Shown here: positions 10,716-21,552 of the stretch, one piece after another | Position numbering within the stretch: position 1 is the stretch's first letter | Layout: each line of letters begins with the position of its first letter | Assembly (NCBI RefSeq): GCF_030704535.1 | Contig: NC_081817.1 | Coordinates: 4,845,501 to 4,909,500 of the forward strand | DNA length: 64,000 bases | Source of the DNA: Vitis vinifera | Taxonomy: Eukaryota; Streptophyta; Magnoliopsida; Vitales; Vitaceae | Direction: 5' to 3' | Translations under genes and position numbers: made by a program | Notes under the pieces: generated by a model | Told to the model about the DNA's origin: nothing | Seen by the model: only the letters and a program-made list of their open reading frames with translations | The model's database searches: none

Positions 10716-13700
10716 GTTTTTCAGACTCTTTATGTTCCTTCTGTTACTAGAGATTTAGTTTCTTTATCTAAACTTGATACAATTGGACACTCTTTTAAAT
10801 TTGGGAATGAATGTTTTAGTTTGTTTAAACATAAACACTTCATTGGTTTTGGTGTTTTATATGATGGTTTATACAAATTAAAACTTGATAACCTTTTTGT
10901 CAAGACTCTGTTAACCTTGCATCATAATGTTGGTACTAAACGTGGTTCAATTAATGAAAGTTCAACTTACTTGTAGCATAAACGCTTGGGTCATATATCC
11001 AAAGAAAGAATACTAATATTGGTAAAGAATGAAATTCTTCCTGATTTGGATTTTATTGATCTTGGAATATGTGTGGATTGTATTAAAGGAAAACACACAA
11101 TTAGGAAAACAACCACAAGAAGCACACAACTCCTTGAACTTATACACACTAATATATATGGGCCTTTTGATGCTCCATCTTTTGGTGGAGAAAAGTATTT
11201 TTTTCATTTTTATTGATGATTTTTCATGTTATGGTTATATCTATTTATTGCATGAAAAATCTCAATCAATAAATGTCATGAGGTGTTTATTAATGAAGCT
11301 AAAAGACAACTAGATAAAAGAGTAAAAATTGTCAAGTCTAATAGAGGTGGTGAATATTATGGAAAACATAATGAGATTGGACAATGTCCTAGTCCATTTG
11401 CTAAATTCCTTGAGAAGCGTGACATATGGGCTCAATACACAATGTCAAGTACATCACAACAAAATGGTGTTACAGAAAGGTGTAATTGTACTCTAATAGA
11501 CATGGTTAGGAGTATGTTGAGCTATTATTCTTAACCTTTATCTTTGTGGATGCATGCCTTGAAAACTACCATGTATTTATTAAACAGGGTTCTTAGTAAG
11601 ATAGTTTCAAAAACCCTTTTTGAACTGTGGACGGGAAGAAAACCTAGTTTAAGACACTTGCATGTTTGGGGTTACCTGGCAAAAGTAAGGATTTATAATT
11701 TGCATGAAAAGAAACTAGACTCAAGAACGACCAATGACTTTTTTATTGGTTATCCAAAAAAATCTAGAGGGTATAAATTTTATTGTCCTGACTATAGTAT
11801 GAGAATTGTTGAAACTAGAAATGCTAGGTTCATAGAAAATTGCGACATTAATGGGAGTGTGAAACCATGTAAAGTAGGAATCCAAGAAGTTAGGGTATAA
11901 ATTTCCTTACCTATAACTTCTTTTCAGGTTGTTGTTTCCACAGTTGCCAAACAGTTTGACAACTTGCAAGAACAATAAATAAATGGTCAAATTCCCCATA
12001 ATGAAATTGTTGCAAATGAATCTATAGTGAATGAACCACATGCAGTAGCATTAAGAAGGTCTCAAAAACAAAAAAAAGACTTGCTATTTCTTATGACTAT
12101 GTGGTTTATCTATAAGAGTTAGAATTTGACTTAGGAATTGATAAAGATTCAGTTTCGTTTTCATAAGCCATAGAAAGTGTTAATTCTATTAAGTGGTTAG
12201 ATGCCATGAAAGAAAAGTTGAAATCCATGGATCACAATGGAGTTTGGGATCTCATCAAATTGCCTGAAGGTTGTAAGAGGGTCATTGTAAATGGGTTTTT
12301 AAGACCAAACACAACTCAAATGGCAATATCGAACGATATAAGGCTAGACTTGTTGCCAAGGGTTTTACTTAGAAGGACGGTGTTGACTGTAATGAGACAT
12401 TTTCTCTTGTTTCAAAAAATGACACTTTTAGAATTATCATGGCAATGGTAGCTCATTGTGACCTAGAGTTATATCAAATGAATGTGAAAACAACTTTTCT
12501 AAATGGCAATTTAGAGGAAAAAGTTTACATAGATCAACCTGAGGGTTTTTCTATTGAAAAAAAGGAACACATGGTTTGTAAACTCAAGAAGTCAATATAT
12601 GGACTTAAACAAGGTTCTCAACAATGGTATCTTAAGTTCAATGATATCATCACTTCTTTTGGATTTAAAGAAAACACCATTGATCGATGTATATATCTGA
12701 AGGTCAGTGGGAGCAAGTTTATATTTTTGATTTTGTATGTTGATGATATCTTACTAGCTACTAATGATCTTGGTTTGTTACATGAGACTAAGAAATTTCT
12801 CTCTAAGAATCTTGAAATGAAATATATGGGTGAGGCATCCTATGTGATAGGAATTGAAATATTTCGTGACAGATCACAAGGATTGTTAAGATTGTCTCAA
12901 AAAACATATATTAATAAAGTTTTAGAGAAATTCAAGATGGAAAAATGCCCTATAAGTGTTGTTCCAATTTAGAAAGGAGATAAATTTAGTCTTATACAAT
13001 GCCTAAAGAATGAATTGAAATACACAAAAATGGGAAGGATTCCTTATACATCACTTGTTTGGAGCTTGATGTATGCACAAACTTGCACCAGACTAGACAC
13101 TAGTTTTGCTATCGGAATGTTGGGTAGGTATCAAAGTAATCCAGATTTGGATCATTGGAAAGTTTCAAAGAAAGTATTGAGATACTTGTAAGGAACAAAA
13201 TATCACATGCTCACTTGTAAGAGATTTGATCATCTAAAGGTGATTGGATATTCATATTTAGACTATGTTGGATGTATTGCTATAAGAAAATCCACATTTG
13301 GCTATTTGTTCCTTTTAACTAAAGGAACAATCTCATGGGAAAGTGTGAAGTAGTCTGTCATTGTTGCATCCATTATGGAAACGGAGTTTGTGGCATGCTT
13401 TGAGGCCATTGTTCATGGATTATGACTGCAAAACTTTATTTCAGGACTTGGGATTGTTGACAGTATTGCCAAGCCGTTGAAAATTTATTGTGATAATTCT
13501 GTAGCAGTCTTATTTTCAAAAAACGACAAGTATTCAAAGGGTGTTAAACACATGAAAGTAAAATACTTTGTCGTTAAATAAGAAGTTCAGAAACATAGGG
13601 TGTCAATTGAGCACATTAGCACTAACCTTATGATTGCAGATCCATAACAAAAGGATTGCCGCCAAAGACATTTAATGAACATGTTGAAAGAATGGGCATT

Positions 13701-13720
13701 ATTGGGTATCGTTGTTAACA
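10716..13720 (+). pseudogene. copia pol: integrase, reverse transcriptase, RNase H, broken
   Basis: Integrase: HKRLGH (10977 on) and CVDCIKGK form the HHCC finger; the Trp codon expected just before it is TAG at 10974-10976. The core includes FIDDFS, SNRGGEYYGK and STSQQNGVTER. Reverse transcriptase: KLKSMDHNGVWDL near 12215, then a stop after GF(T) near 12370, VKTTFLNGNLEE, KLKKSIYGLKQ and the YVDD box at 12736-12747. RNase H: STFGYL near 13290, ETEFVA near 13380 and IYCDN near 13480. About ten stops and two or more frame changes interrupt it, so no enzyme can be made. Confidence 0.9.
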
Positions 13721-14097
13721 TTATGTTATTATTTTGTGTTTTTATGTATTTGACACTTCGAGCTCTTTTAAATATTGTTTATGATATTTAAATATCATGT
13801 TTCTTATCGTTGGTATATATACAATAATGAATTATGTGAGTTTTAACAGGATTTGGCTCTGACGAAGACATTATTGTTGGACCATTATGATATATACCAT
13901 TACAGATCATGTTAAGTTTGAAACTATATATTATGATACATGGAAGGGACTATGTCAAGATAATGACATATAACCACTATGATTTTTATTAGTTTTTATT
14001 TAATGATGATTTATGATGTGACCAATGTAAGAAATGATTTAGCTTATACTATGCATATTATGTTTTATTATTAAACCATGACGATGCCACATGGGCC

Positions 14098-14107
14098 AGT
14101 GGGAGAC
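14098..14107 (+). other. Polypurine tract of the copia element
   Basis: AGTGGGAGAC directly precedes the TGTTAG start of the 3' LTR, the position of the plus-strand primer in LTR retrotransposons. Confidence 0.6.
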
Positions 14108-14602
14108 TGTTAGTTTTATGTGGCCCATGTGGTTTATTTTGTTATTGATTATCTTTTATTTAATCTAAAGATAATCATGATGGGTTTATTAATTATCCTT
14201 TATTTAATTTAAAAGATAATTATGGTTAATAATATTAAGTACTAAAATCCTATTGGTCAATTGAAAATATGTTTTAACCGTTGGTATTGATAGAACATGA
14301 TAAGAAACTATTTAGATTTGGTCTTTTTTCTACCCAGTATAAATGTAGTTTTCTTTCCATCAAGTGAAACACATCAAACTAAAGGGGTGAAAGGAAAGAA
14401 ATCAAGTCTTCACTAATTTGTTTTCTCAACAAGGAATATCTTTTTCAAGACCAACCTTTAATATCAATGGCATAGATCAAGATATGTTTTCTTGATTACT
14501 TTATTTACTTTGTGAAAATCATAAAGTTCTAAGACCAGAGTTATGATTGTTCTCCAAGAATTAGACTTATAATTATTCTACATGATTATAGGAATTTCTA
14601 AT
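14108..14602 (+). repeat. 3' LTR of the copia element
   Basis: Direct copy of 3166-3655 with scattered substitutions. It keeps the TG start but ends TAATG where the 5' copy ends TAACA. Confidence 0.88.
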
Positions 14603-15600
14603 GAGCCCAACCCAATTCAATCACTAATATATCAATTGATAGTACATAAAGATTCATGTTGTAACCCACACAAAAGATTTAAATACTTGACCAAAAATTT
14701 TAGGGATTTAGTTAACAAGATTCTACAAGGACAAAGTGGAAAACAAGTCTTATAAAGGGTAGAAAATTTTGGCCACTCCACTTGGCATGATCTGTCATGT
14801 TTGGTCTTTACCATTTTAGTCAAAGCAAAAGGAAAATGACACCATGAAAACATAAACCATCCCTTATGTCGGGCAACTTCTATAATTTTAAGCTTCCTCT
14901 CATAACCCATAAAATGTAAATTTTCTTTTTAACATTTTTGAGCCACCAAAAATATACCTAGTTGGAAGTTGGAACCACGTAGAATATAACCATTTACCAT
15001 AAGCTCAATTGAAAATAAGCACGTGCTAATTGGAAAGAAACTTTTCTCATCTCTTCACATTACTAATACAAAATACCACGAGCAAATTGGAAAATTTAAT
15101 AATAAAATAGAAAAATATCAAATTCCAGGCAGTCTTTTAGAGAATGATAAAATTACCAATGCTGCACCTCTCCCACTTTTCTTCCAATATTTGATTTATA
15201 GCTAATAATTGATATTAATGATGAATTATTTTTTACTTTTCTTTTCTCACATGTATCACGTGCTCAAAATAATAGATAAAAATCCCAATTCTCTATATTT
15301 CCTATTTTCCCCAATCCATAATGTTTTAATGATGCTTGTTGTTATCAAAACAAGACATATTCTAACAGTCCCAGAAGGGCCAACCACAAACTGGCACGTG
15401 GTGCTAGATCGAGAATACTTAGACGTGGCTCACAGCCGTTGGGCCTTCAGACTTCTTAGGTGAACTACAAAAATGTTCCACAGGGGTGAAAAAGCTCCAG
15501 CGAAATAAAGCACTTTTAGTTTTGGTAATTATTTATTATTTATTTTATTTTATTTATTATTTTGTGAGAGCTCTAAAGGTGACCAACCTGGTGTCACACT
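14603..15600. other. Intergenic region upstream of the PWWP gene
   Basis: AT-rich with no supported gene. Short ORFs here (for example 14632-14910 on the minus strand) lack recognisable domains. The part from about 15360 contains ACGT-core words (GGCACGTGGTG at 15392, GACGTGGC at 15422) and CT-rich sequence, and probably includes the PWWP promoter. Confidence 0.55.
15392..15429 (+). promoter_or_regulatory. G-box/ACGT pair upstream of the PWWP gene
   Basis: A perfect G-box, CACGTG, lies within GGCACGTGGTG, followed 25 bases later by GACGTGGC, an ABRE-like word. They are about 200 bases upstream of the likely transcription start. Possible bZIP/bHLH sites; function is inferred from motif only. 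Confidence 0.35.
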
Positions 15601-15886
15601 ACGTCTCACATCACTCTTTCTCTTTCCTCTTTCTCTCTCTAAACCCCAAACCCTCGAAAGATCTTCGTTTTCAGGAGATCTAAACCAGGTACGCAAATCT
15701 AAATCGCCTACTGCCCTCTATACAACGCAGAAAAGTGGGTTTCTCTCTAGATTTTGTACTCTTTTCACATGATCGTTGGTTTTTTTTTTTTTTTTTAAAT
15801 TGATTTGTGTAGTTAGGTTTTCCTGTGGGTCTTGAATTAGGGTTTATTATGTTGGGTGGATTTACTTTCCAGAGGACACTGTTTTG

Positions 15887-15901
15887 ATGGACTGGGTGTG
15901 A
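15887..15901 (+). other. Four-codon uORF (MDWV) before the PWWP start
   Basis: ATG GAC TGG GTG TGA opens in the second leader exon and closes 17 bases before the main ATG at 15919, in another frame. It is the first ATG after the leader intron (donor 15689, acceptor 15871-15872), so it could reduce initiation at the main start. Confidence 0.6.
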
Positions 15902-15918
15902 GCTCAGATACTTCTGCT

Positions 15919-18900
15919 ATGGATGAGAGTAAAGATGTGGGTGGGAGTAGGGTTTTGGAGTCTGCAGTGACTGTGAGTGCACCAGGGCGTGGTGAGATCC
16001 TGGTGGAGGAGTTGGGGGATGAAACCCTAATTGAGGATTCTTTCTCTGAGGGAGGGGGGGATGAGGGTAATGGTGAGGATATAATGGTGGAGGTGGTGGG
16101 TTCCGATGTTTTTGTTGATGGGGTTGGTGGGAATTCGAATGATGAATCGGGTTGGGGTGGATTGGTTGTCGAGCCAGGGTTGGAGAAAGATATGAAGTTT
16201 TTGGATGGTGGAGGTGCAGCTCATGATTTAGCTTCACAGGAAGTTGGGGACTTGGATAGTGAGGTTTGGGATCGGGGAATAGGAACTGGGGTTGGTGAGT
16301 CTTCTGCGGTTGCAAGTTCACTTGGTGGAGAAGCCCAGGTTGCTGTTGCAGAGGAAGTTCTGGCAGGGGTGGTGGGTGAGGAGGATATGGAGGGAGGCAG
16401 GGAATTGGTTGATGGTAGTGTTAGTGTAGCTGGTGGTGAGGGAGATAAAGCCCAGAATCTAGGAACTGGAACTGAGGCCGAAGGTTCCTTAGCAGTTCAG
16501 GAATCAGCTGGTGAAGATACCAAAGTTGTCGAGAAGGAAGTTGCATTGAGGATTAGTGAGGAGGAAACTGACAGAGGATTGGTTGGGAAGGGTGTGGAGA
16601 GAGTTATGGCACCTGTTGATGAAGGGGAGGAGGCAATTGATGGTTTGGTATCGCGAAAAGTAGGTGTTTTGGATAAAGTATGGAATCCTGGCATTGAAAC
16701 TGCTGTTGCATCTTCTTCAGTGATTGCAAAACCCTTGAGTGTGGGAGGCCAAGTTGAGGAGGGTTTGAATCCTAAATATGAAGTTCGAGGTGCTGATGCT
16801 TTGGCAAGAGTTTTATCATGTTCAGAAACAAGTCTAATCTCCACTGGAGAGGGGGTTTCTGGAGGCACAGAAAAAGATGGTGGTGTTTGTGCAAGCTCTG
16901 TTCTCTCTGATGAACAAACCCAAGTCGTGGTTGGAGGGGAAATTTCAGGAGAGATATTGTGTTCCAAAGTTGAAGTTATGGAAACTGATGCTTTTCATGA
17001 GAGTTTACAATGTGCCGTAGAAGAACAGCAGTTGGAGGCCAAGATTGTGGTTGAGACCACTGAAAGTCACAGTGGTGCAACTGCAGATTTGATGTCCTTG
17101 TCTCAGTCGACTGAAGTTGGTGGTGGTGAAGCTGCTACGGTTGGCAACAGGGTTCTTTTAAACCCCAAAATTGGTGCTCCTAACACAAAAGGTTTGAGTG
17201 AAATTGTGCCTTCTTCAGAAAATGATCAAAATTTGAAGGTTGAGGCAGATCATGGAAGCACAGAAAATGTTGCCTGTAGTGGTGGAATTTGCCACATGAA
17301 CACCAAGGAAGTTATGAATTCCAAAGATAGTGTTATGGGAGCTGATGCTTTTGATGGGGGTTTACAATATTCATCCAAAGATAAAAAATTGATGGACAAG
17401 ACGGTGGAGAGTGGCACCAGAGACCATAATGACGCATGTGTGAGTCCCGATGAACGAACCCAGGTTGCTGAAAGAGGGAAAGCTTCACCTGTGCACAATG
17501 AGAAGATATTGGACTCAAAAATTGAAGTTGTGGGAAGTGATGATGCAGATGGGAAATGCTGTTCTCCTGAAAAAGATCAAGATATGGAGGTTGTTGGGGG
17601 GAGTGGGAACACCAATATTGATGTTGGTGTATGTGTAGATCCAGTATCCTCCAGAGACCAAATCCCAGTTGTTGGTACTGAAATTTCGCAGTTGAACAAT
17701 AAAGAGATTTCCAGTTCTCCAATTGAAGTTTCAAATACTGATTCTTTGGATAGGATTTCAGCTTTTTCAGAAAATAATCAGAACTTGCAAGCTGAAACTG
17801 CTTCTGAAGGCATGGTAGACAATAGTGTAAGACTTGCAGATTCAGAAGCCTTGGATGGACATACCCTCCTTGCTAATGGAGAGGAAGTTGCAGCAATGGA
17901 CATCAAGGAAGCAGCACCAAATGAAGTTGAATTGTCTGGGAATGATGCTTTGGTGGGGAATTTGTGTTTGGTCAAGGATCAGGAGCTAGTTGGTGCAAAC
18001 GCTGAAAATTTTGTAGAGGCTGATGGTGACCAAGTGAATATTGCTGCAGAAGGTGATATTGCAGGAGTAGACCCCATGGATGTCTCAAGTCCTGAAATAG
18101 ATGCCCCGAACGGAAATTTAGCTTGTCCAGAATCTGTTCCATGTGCAGATCCTGAATCGAATGGTGAACAGACCTGTAAGATTGCTGTTGGTGAAGACAC
18201 AGTTATAGGTGATGAGACTGTCTTGGACGTTCCAAAGACTGATGTCCTGGATGGTAATTCATCCTTCACAGAAAATCAGAACTCAAAGGTTGAGACAGAT
18301 AGTGGAAGCACAGAAAAGAGGCTTTCCCAGACAGATGCTGTATCCTTCTCTGAAGGAACTCAGGTTGCTCTTGGAGGGGAAGTTGCTGCCATGGATGCTG
18401 AGGCAGTTTTAGATTCCAAACCAGAAGATAGGGGAGTGGATGTTTTGGATGGGGATCTGTGTGGTCCAGATGAAGTTAATGCTCTGCAGGTGGACCCTGA
18501 ATTCAGTTGCAAACAAAGCCTAGTTGTTCAAGGAGACTCTATAACAGTGGAGGATGTAAAAAATTCATATTCCAAAGCTGAAGTTCCTGAGTGTGATGCT
18601 TTGAACAAGGATTTATCACTTTCAGAAAAAGATCAAGAGTTGAAGACAGAGTCAGCACTTGGGAGCACAAAAATGGAGGCTGGCACTCATGTAGGTCCAT
18701 CTGGTCTTGGAACGGTTTCAGATAGTTTGGAAGAGCATACTTCTGTGCAACATGAGAAATTGGAGATGGTTGTCCAGTCAGATAAAATTTTGGCTCATGA
18801 GCTAGATGGAGATCAGAGTGTGAATCCATCTACTGTAGAAAAAATGTCTGACCAAGTGTCTTGTGTTACAGCTATTTCAAATTCAGTTGTTGAGGTAGCT

Positions 18901-21552
18901 GTTGGATCTCAAGGTGCAGTTAGCATTTTCTCTTTTCATGATGAGAGTGATACACTCTCCTCTTGCACTGCTGATATCATCTGTGATTTTCCAGGTGGAA
19001 ATCAAGGACCAGAGGTTCATATTGTCAGCAATTATGATTCTTTACCTGATGGAGATGATAGTATGCGTAGTCATGCCCATGATTTGGTAATTTCTCCTGA
19101 AATTGCAAAACAGGCTGTGGAAGCAAAAGACCAATCCTTTAATATAGATGAAGATAATATTATAGATTCTGATGTTCCTGATACTAAGGTTTCTGAATTT
19201 GGTGACAATGATGGCATTGTGGGCAGCTTGGTAGTAGATTTGGATGCTGGTCCCAGAAGGGATGGAAATTGGAATCTACATGGTGAAATTTCCAAGAAAA
19301 ACATTCCTTCTCTGGATGAATCTCACCATGAAGAAGCTGATTTTCAAGGAACAGTGGACAACTTAGGTTTTGAGATGTCAGAATGCTTAGAAGAGTCCAC
19401 GGCTTTTGATGATGCCCAGGTTATTTCAGATGTAGGGCAAGAAACTGAAGCTGAAGGACAAGTTACTGACGCTGAACAGGTTTGTTTACAAGGAGGGCAA
19501 GAAATAGGAGCTGAAGAACAGGGTACTGATAATGAACAGCAGAAAAGCTTAGAGGAGAAAACGGTGAAACGTGCTACTCTGAAGCCTGGAAACCTGATAA
19601 GAGGACATCAAGCTACTTATCAGCTGCCACCAGAAAGTGAAGGTGAATTTTCTGTCTCTGATTTAGTCTGGGGTAAAGTTAGGAGCCATCCCTGGTGGCC
19701 TGGACAGATATTTGATCCTTCAGATGCATCAGAGAAGGCAATGAAATATCACAAAAAGGATTGCTTTTTGGTAGCCTATTTTGGGGATCGGACATTTGCT
19801 TGGAACGAGGCATCACTGTTAAAACCTTTTCGGACACATTTCTCTCAGATAGTGAAGCAAAGTAATTCTGAGGTGTTCCATAATGCTGTTGATTGTGCTT
19901 TAGATGAGGTCTCCAGGCGGGTGGAGTTAGGGTTGGCTTGCTCTTGCATACCAAAAGATGACTATGACGAGATCAAATGTCAGATTGTTGAAAACACTGG
20001 GATCCGGTCTGAATCAAGTAGAAGAGATGGTGTGGACAAATCTGCAACTATGAGTTTGTTGGAACCTGATACATTTGTAGAGTACATAAAAGCATTAGCT
20101 CAGTTCCCTTCTGGTGGGGCTGATCAACTGGAACTTGTGATTGCTAAGGCTCAACTGTTAGCTTTTTCCCGTTTAAAGGGCTATCATAGGCTGCCTGAGT
20201 TTCAGTATTGTGGAGGACTGCAAGAAAATGATGCAGATATTTCATGCTTCAATGAAATGATGGAGCATGAAACTGATGTTTTGATGGGTGATGATGGGAA
20301 GTTCAAAATCCAAAACAGCTCTTCTCATAAGCGCAAACACAATTTAAAGGATAGTGCATATCCTAGAAAAAAAGAAAGAAGCTTGTCAGAATTAATGAGT
20401 GGGATGGCATACTCCCCAGATGATGAAAACGATTCAGATGGGAAAGCTACAAGTAAACCGGTTTCATCTTCTGGAAGGAAAAGGAAAGTTGTTGATTCGT
20501 TTGGTAATGACTTGGAGGTGCAAGATAGGACTGAAAGTATTTTCGTTGCAAAAGTTTCTAATACTTCAGCTCCAAGTCCAAGGCAGTCTTTTAAGGTCGG
20601 TGACTGCATTCGGAGAGCTGCGAGCCAACTGACCGGCTCTCCTTCAATTTTGAAGTGTAGTGGTGAAAGACCTCAGAAGGTGGTAGATGGAAGCATTGGC
20701 AAACTTGGTGGGCCTGGATCTGATGTTTCATTAATGAGTCCTGAGGACCCTCAAAGGATGATCATTCCTATGGAATATCCATCTCTAGATGAGATGTTGT
20801 CGCAACTTCGCTTGGCTGCACGAGATCCAATGAAAGGTTACAGTTTCCTGGATACCATTGTAAGTTTCTTCTCCGAATTTAGGAATTCAATACTTCTAGG
20901 CCGGTATTCTGGAAGGGAGAGTTTGACCATGGACAAAGTAGCTGGTAATAGAAGAAAGAAATCATCCCAACCTATTGGATCTCCTGAAGAGTTTGAATTT
21001 GAAGATATGAATGACACTTATTGGACAGACAGGGTTATCCAGAACACTTCTGAAGAGCAACCAGAGCAACCAGAGCAACCACCTCGCAGTGCTCGAAAGA
21101 GAAAAGAACCTCAGTTTGGCAGCACTGACCCTGAAAAATCCCCTCAATTAGGACGTAGGTCATATTCTAGGAAGCGATATTCTGATGGCAATCATGAACT
21201 GGCAGTGGAGAAACCAGCCAACTATGTTGATGAGAAAGAGCGAGAATTGTTGCCAGCTGAACTTATACTGAACTTTCCTGAAGTAGATTCTGTTCCTTCA
21301 GAAATGATTCTGAATAAAATGTTCAGGCGGTTTGGGCCTCTGAAGGAATCTGAGACAGAAGTCGATAGGGTGACCAGCCGTGCTAGAGTGGTTTTTAAGA
21401 GGTGTTCTGATGCAGAAGTTGCTTTTAGTAGTGCTGGAATGATCAACATTTTTGGACCAACGCATGTTAATTACCAGCTCAATTATTCTCCCTCAACGCT
21501 ATTTACACCTTTGCCCATTGCAATAGAACAAGACCAGGATGTTGAAAGTTGA
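15919..21552 (+). CDS. PWWP-domain chromatin protein, about 1877 aa
   Basis: One uninterrupted coding exon. The frame is open from further upstream, but the first in-frame ATG is 15919 (MDESKDVGG). Residues 1-1230 are acidic (Glu, Asp, Val, Gly, Ser) and from about 280 to 930 contain roughly ten degenerate repeats of 60-90 residues. The PWWP domain starts near residue 1243 (DLVWGKVRSHPWWPGQIF) with the aromatic YFGDRTFAW following. A basic nuclear stretch (KRKHNLKDSAYPRKKE) lies near 1475. The C-terminus (about 1777-1865) resembles a degenerate RRM. This order matches plant PWWP proteins of the PDP type, which read methylated histone tails and act with Polycomb-linked complexes; that role is family knowledge. 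A 5' UTR intron (15689-15872) and probable 3' UTR introns surround it. Confidence 0.88.
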   Translation: MDESKDVGGSRVLESAVTVSAPGRGEILVEELGDETLIEDSFSEGGGDEGNGEDIMVEVVGSDVFVDGVGGNSNDESGWGGLVVEPGLEKDMKFLDGGGAAHDLASQEVGDLDSEVWDRGIGTGVGESSAVASSLGGEAQVAVAEEVLAGVVGEEDMEGGRELVDGSVSVAGGEGDKAQNLGTGTEAEGSLAVQESAGEDTKVVEKEVALRISEEETDRGLVGKGVERVMAPVDEGEEAIDGLVSRKVGVLDKVWNPGIETAVASSSVIAKPLSVGGQVEEGLNPKYEVRGADALARVLSCSETSLISTGEGVSGGTEKDGGVCASSVLSDEQTQVVVGGEISGEILCSKVEVMETDAFHESLQCAVEEQQLEAKIVVETTESHSGATADLMSLSQSTEVGGGEAATVGNRVLLNPKIGAPNTKGLSEIVPSSENDQNLKVEADHGSTENVACSGGICHMNTKEVMNSKDSVMGADAFDGGLQYSSKDKKLMDKTVESGTRDHNDACVSPDERTQVAERGKASPVHNEKILDSKIEVVGSDDADGKCCSPEKDQDMEVVGGSGNTNIDVGVCVDPVSSRDQIPVVGTEISQLNNKEISSSPIEVSNTDSLDRISAFSENNQNLQAETASEGMVDNSVRLADSEALDGHTLLANGEEVAAMDIKEAAPNEVELSGNDALVGNLCLVKDQELVGANAENFVEADGDQVNIAAEGDIAGVDPMDVSSPEIDAPNGNLACPESVPCADPESNGEQTCKIAVGEDTVIGDETVLDVPKTDVLDGNSSFTENQNSKVETDSGSTEKRLSQTDAVSFSEGTQVALGGEVAAMDAEAVLDSKPEDRGVDVLDGDLCGPDEVNALQVDPEFSCKQSLVVQGDSITVEDVKNSYSKAEVPECDALNKDLSLSEKDQELKTESALGSTKMEAGTHVGPSGLGTVSDSLEEHTSVQHEKLEMVVQSDKILAHELDGDQSVNPSTVEKMSDQVSCVTAISNSVVEVAVGSQGAVSIFSFHDESDTLSSCTADIICDFPGGNQGPEVHIVSNYDSLPDGDDSMRSHAHDLVISPEIAKQAVEAKDQSFNIDEDNIIDSDVPDTKVSEFGDNDGIVGSLVVDLDAGPRRDGNWNLHGEISKKNIPSLDESHHEEADFQGTVDNLGFEMSECLEESTAFDDAQVISDVGQETEAEGQVTDAEQVCLQGGQEIGAEEQGTDNEQQKSLEEKTVKRATLKPGNLIRGHQATYQLPPESEGEFSVSDLVWGKVRSHPWWPGQIFDPSDASEKAMKYHKKDCFLVAYFGDRTFAWNEASLLKPFRTHFSQIVKQSNSEVFHNAVDCALDEVSRRVELGLACSCIPKDDYDEIKCQIVENTGIRSESSRRDGVDKSATMSLLEPDTFVEYIKALAQFPSGGADQLELVIAKAQLLAFSRLKGYHRLPEFQYCGGLQENDADISCFNEMMEHETDVLMGDDGKFKIQNSSSHKRKHNLKDSAYPRKKERSLSELMSGMAYSPDDENDSDGKATSKPVSSSGRKRKVVDSFGNDLEVQDRTESIFVAKVSNTSAPSPRQSFKVGDCIRRAASQLTGSPSILKCSGERPQKVVDGSIGKLGGPGSDVSLMSPEDPQRMIIPMEYPSLDEMLSQLRLAARDPMKGYSFLDTIVSFFSEFRNSILLGRYSGRESLTMDKVAGNRRKKSSQPIGSPEEFEFEDMNDTYWTDRVIQNTSEEQPEQPEQPPRSARKRKEPQFGSTDPEKSPQLGRRSYSRKRYSDGNHELAVEKPANYVDEKERELLPAELILNFPEVDSVPSEMILNKMFRRFGPLKESETEVDRVTSRARVVFKRCSDAEVAFSSAGMINIFGPTHVNYQLNYSPSTLFTPLPIAIEQDQDVES
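16770..18700 (+). repeat. Degenerate coding repeats in the PWWP protein
   Basis: Segments of about 60-90 codons recur with the pattern (S)K-x-E-V-x-x-x-D-A-L-D-G-x-L ... S-E-x-D-Q-x-L-K-x-E ... G-S-T, then T-Q-V-A-x-x-G-E. Clear anchors include KVEVMETDAF, KIEVVGSDDAD, PIEVSNTDSLD, EVELSGNDAL, KTDVLDGNSS, KPEDRGVDVLDG and KAEVPECDALN. Confidence 0.65.

Larger units (their letters stand above)
3166..14602 (+). mobile_element. Ty1/copia LTR retrotransposon, degenerate, carrying a nested hAT
   Basis: Two direct LTRs of about 490 bases (3166-3655 and 14108-14602) look roughly 88-90% identical by eye. A tRNA-Met-type primer site follows the left LTR and a purine tract precedes the right one. The interior codes in order for gag, zinc knuckle, protease, integrase, reverse transcriptase and RNase H, the order that defines copia. 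Stops and frameshifts break every domain, so the element is dead. No clean target duplication is visible; a CAACC word sits near both ends but not exactly adjacent. Without the 4.77-kb hAT the element would be about 6.7 kb. Confidence 0.92.

Noticed and set aside
14632..14910. 92-codon minus-strand ORF next to the copia element
   Set aside because: No domain, no convincing promoter, and the sequence looks like dispersed repeat DNA.
15856..15918. Upstream extension of the PWWP frame
   Set aside because: No ATG in this part of the frame and it crosses the leader intron acceptor at 15871-15872; the first in-frame ATG is 15919.
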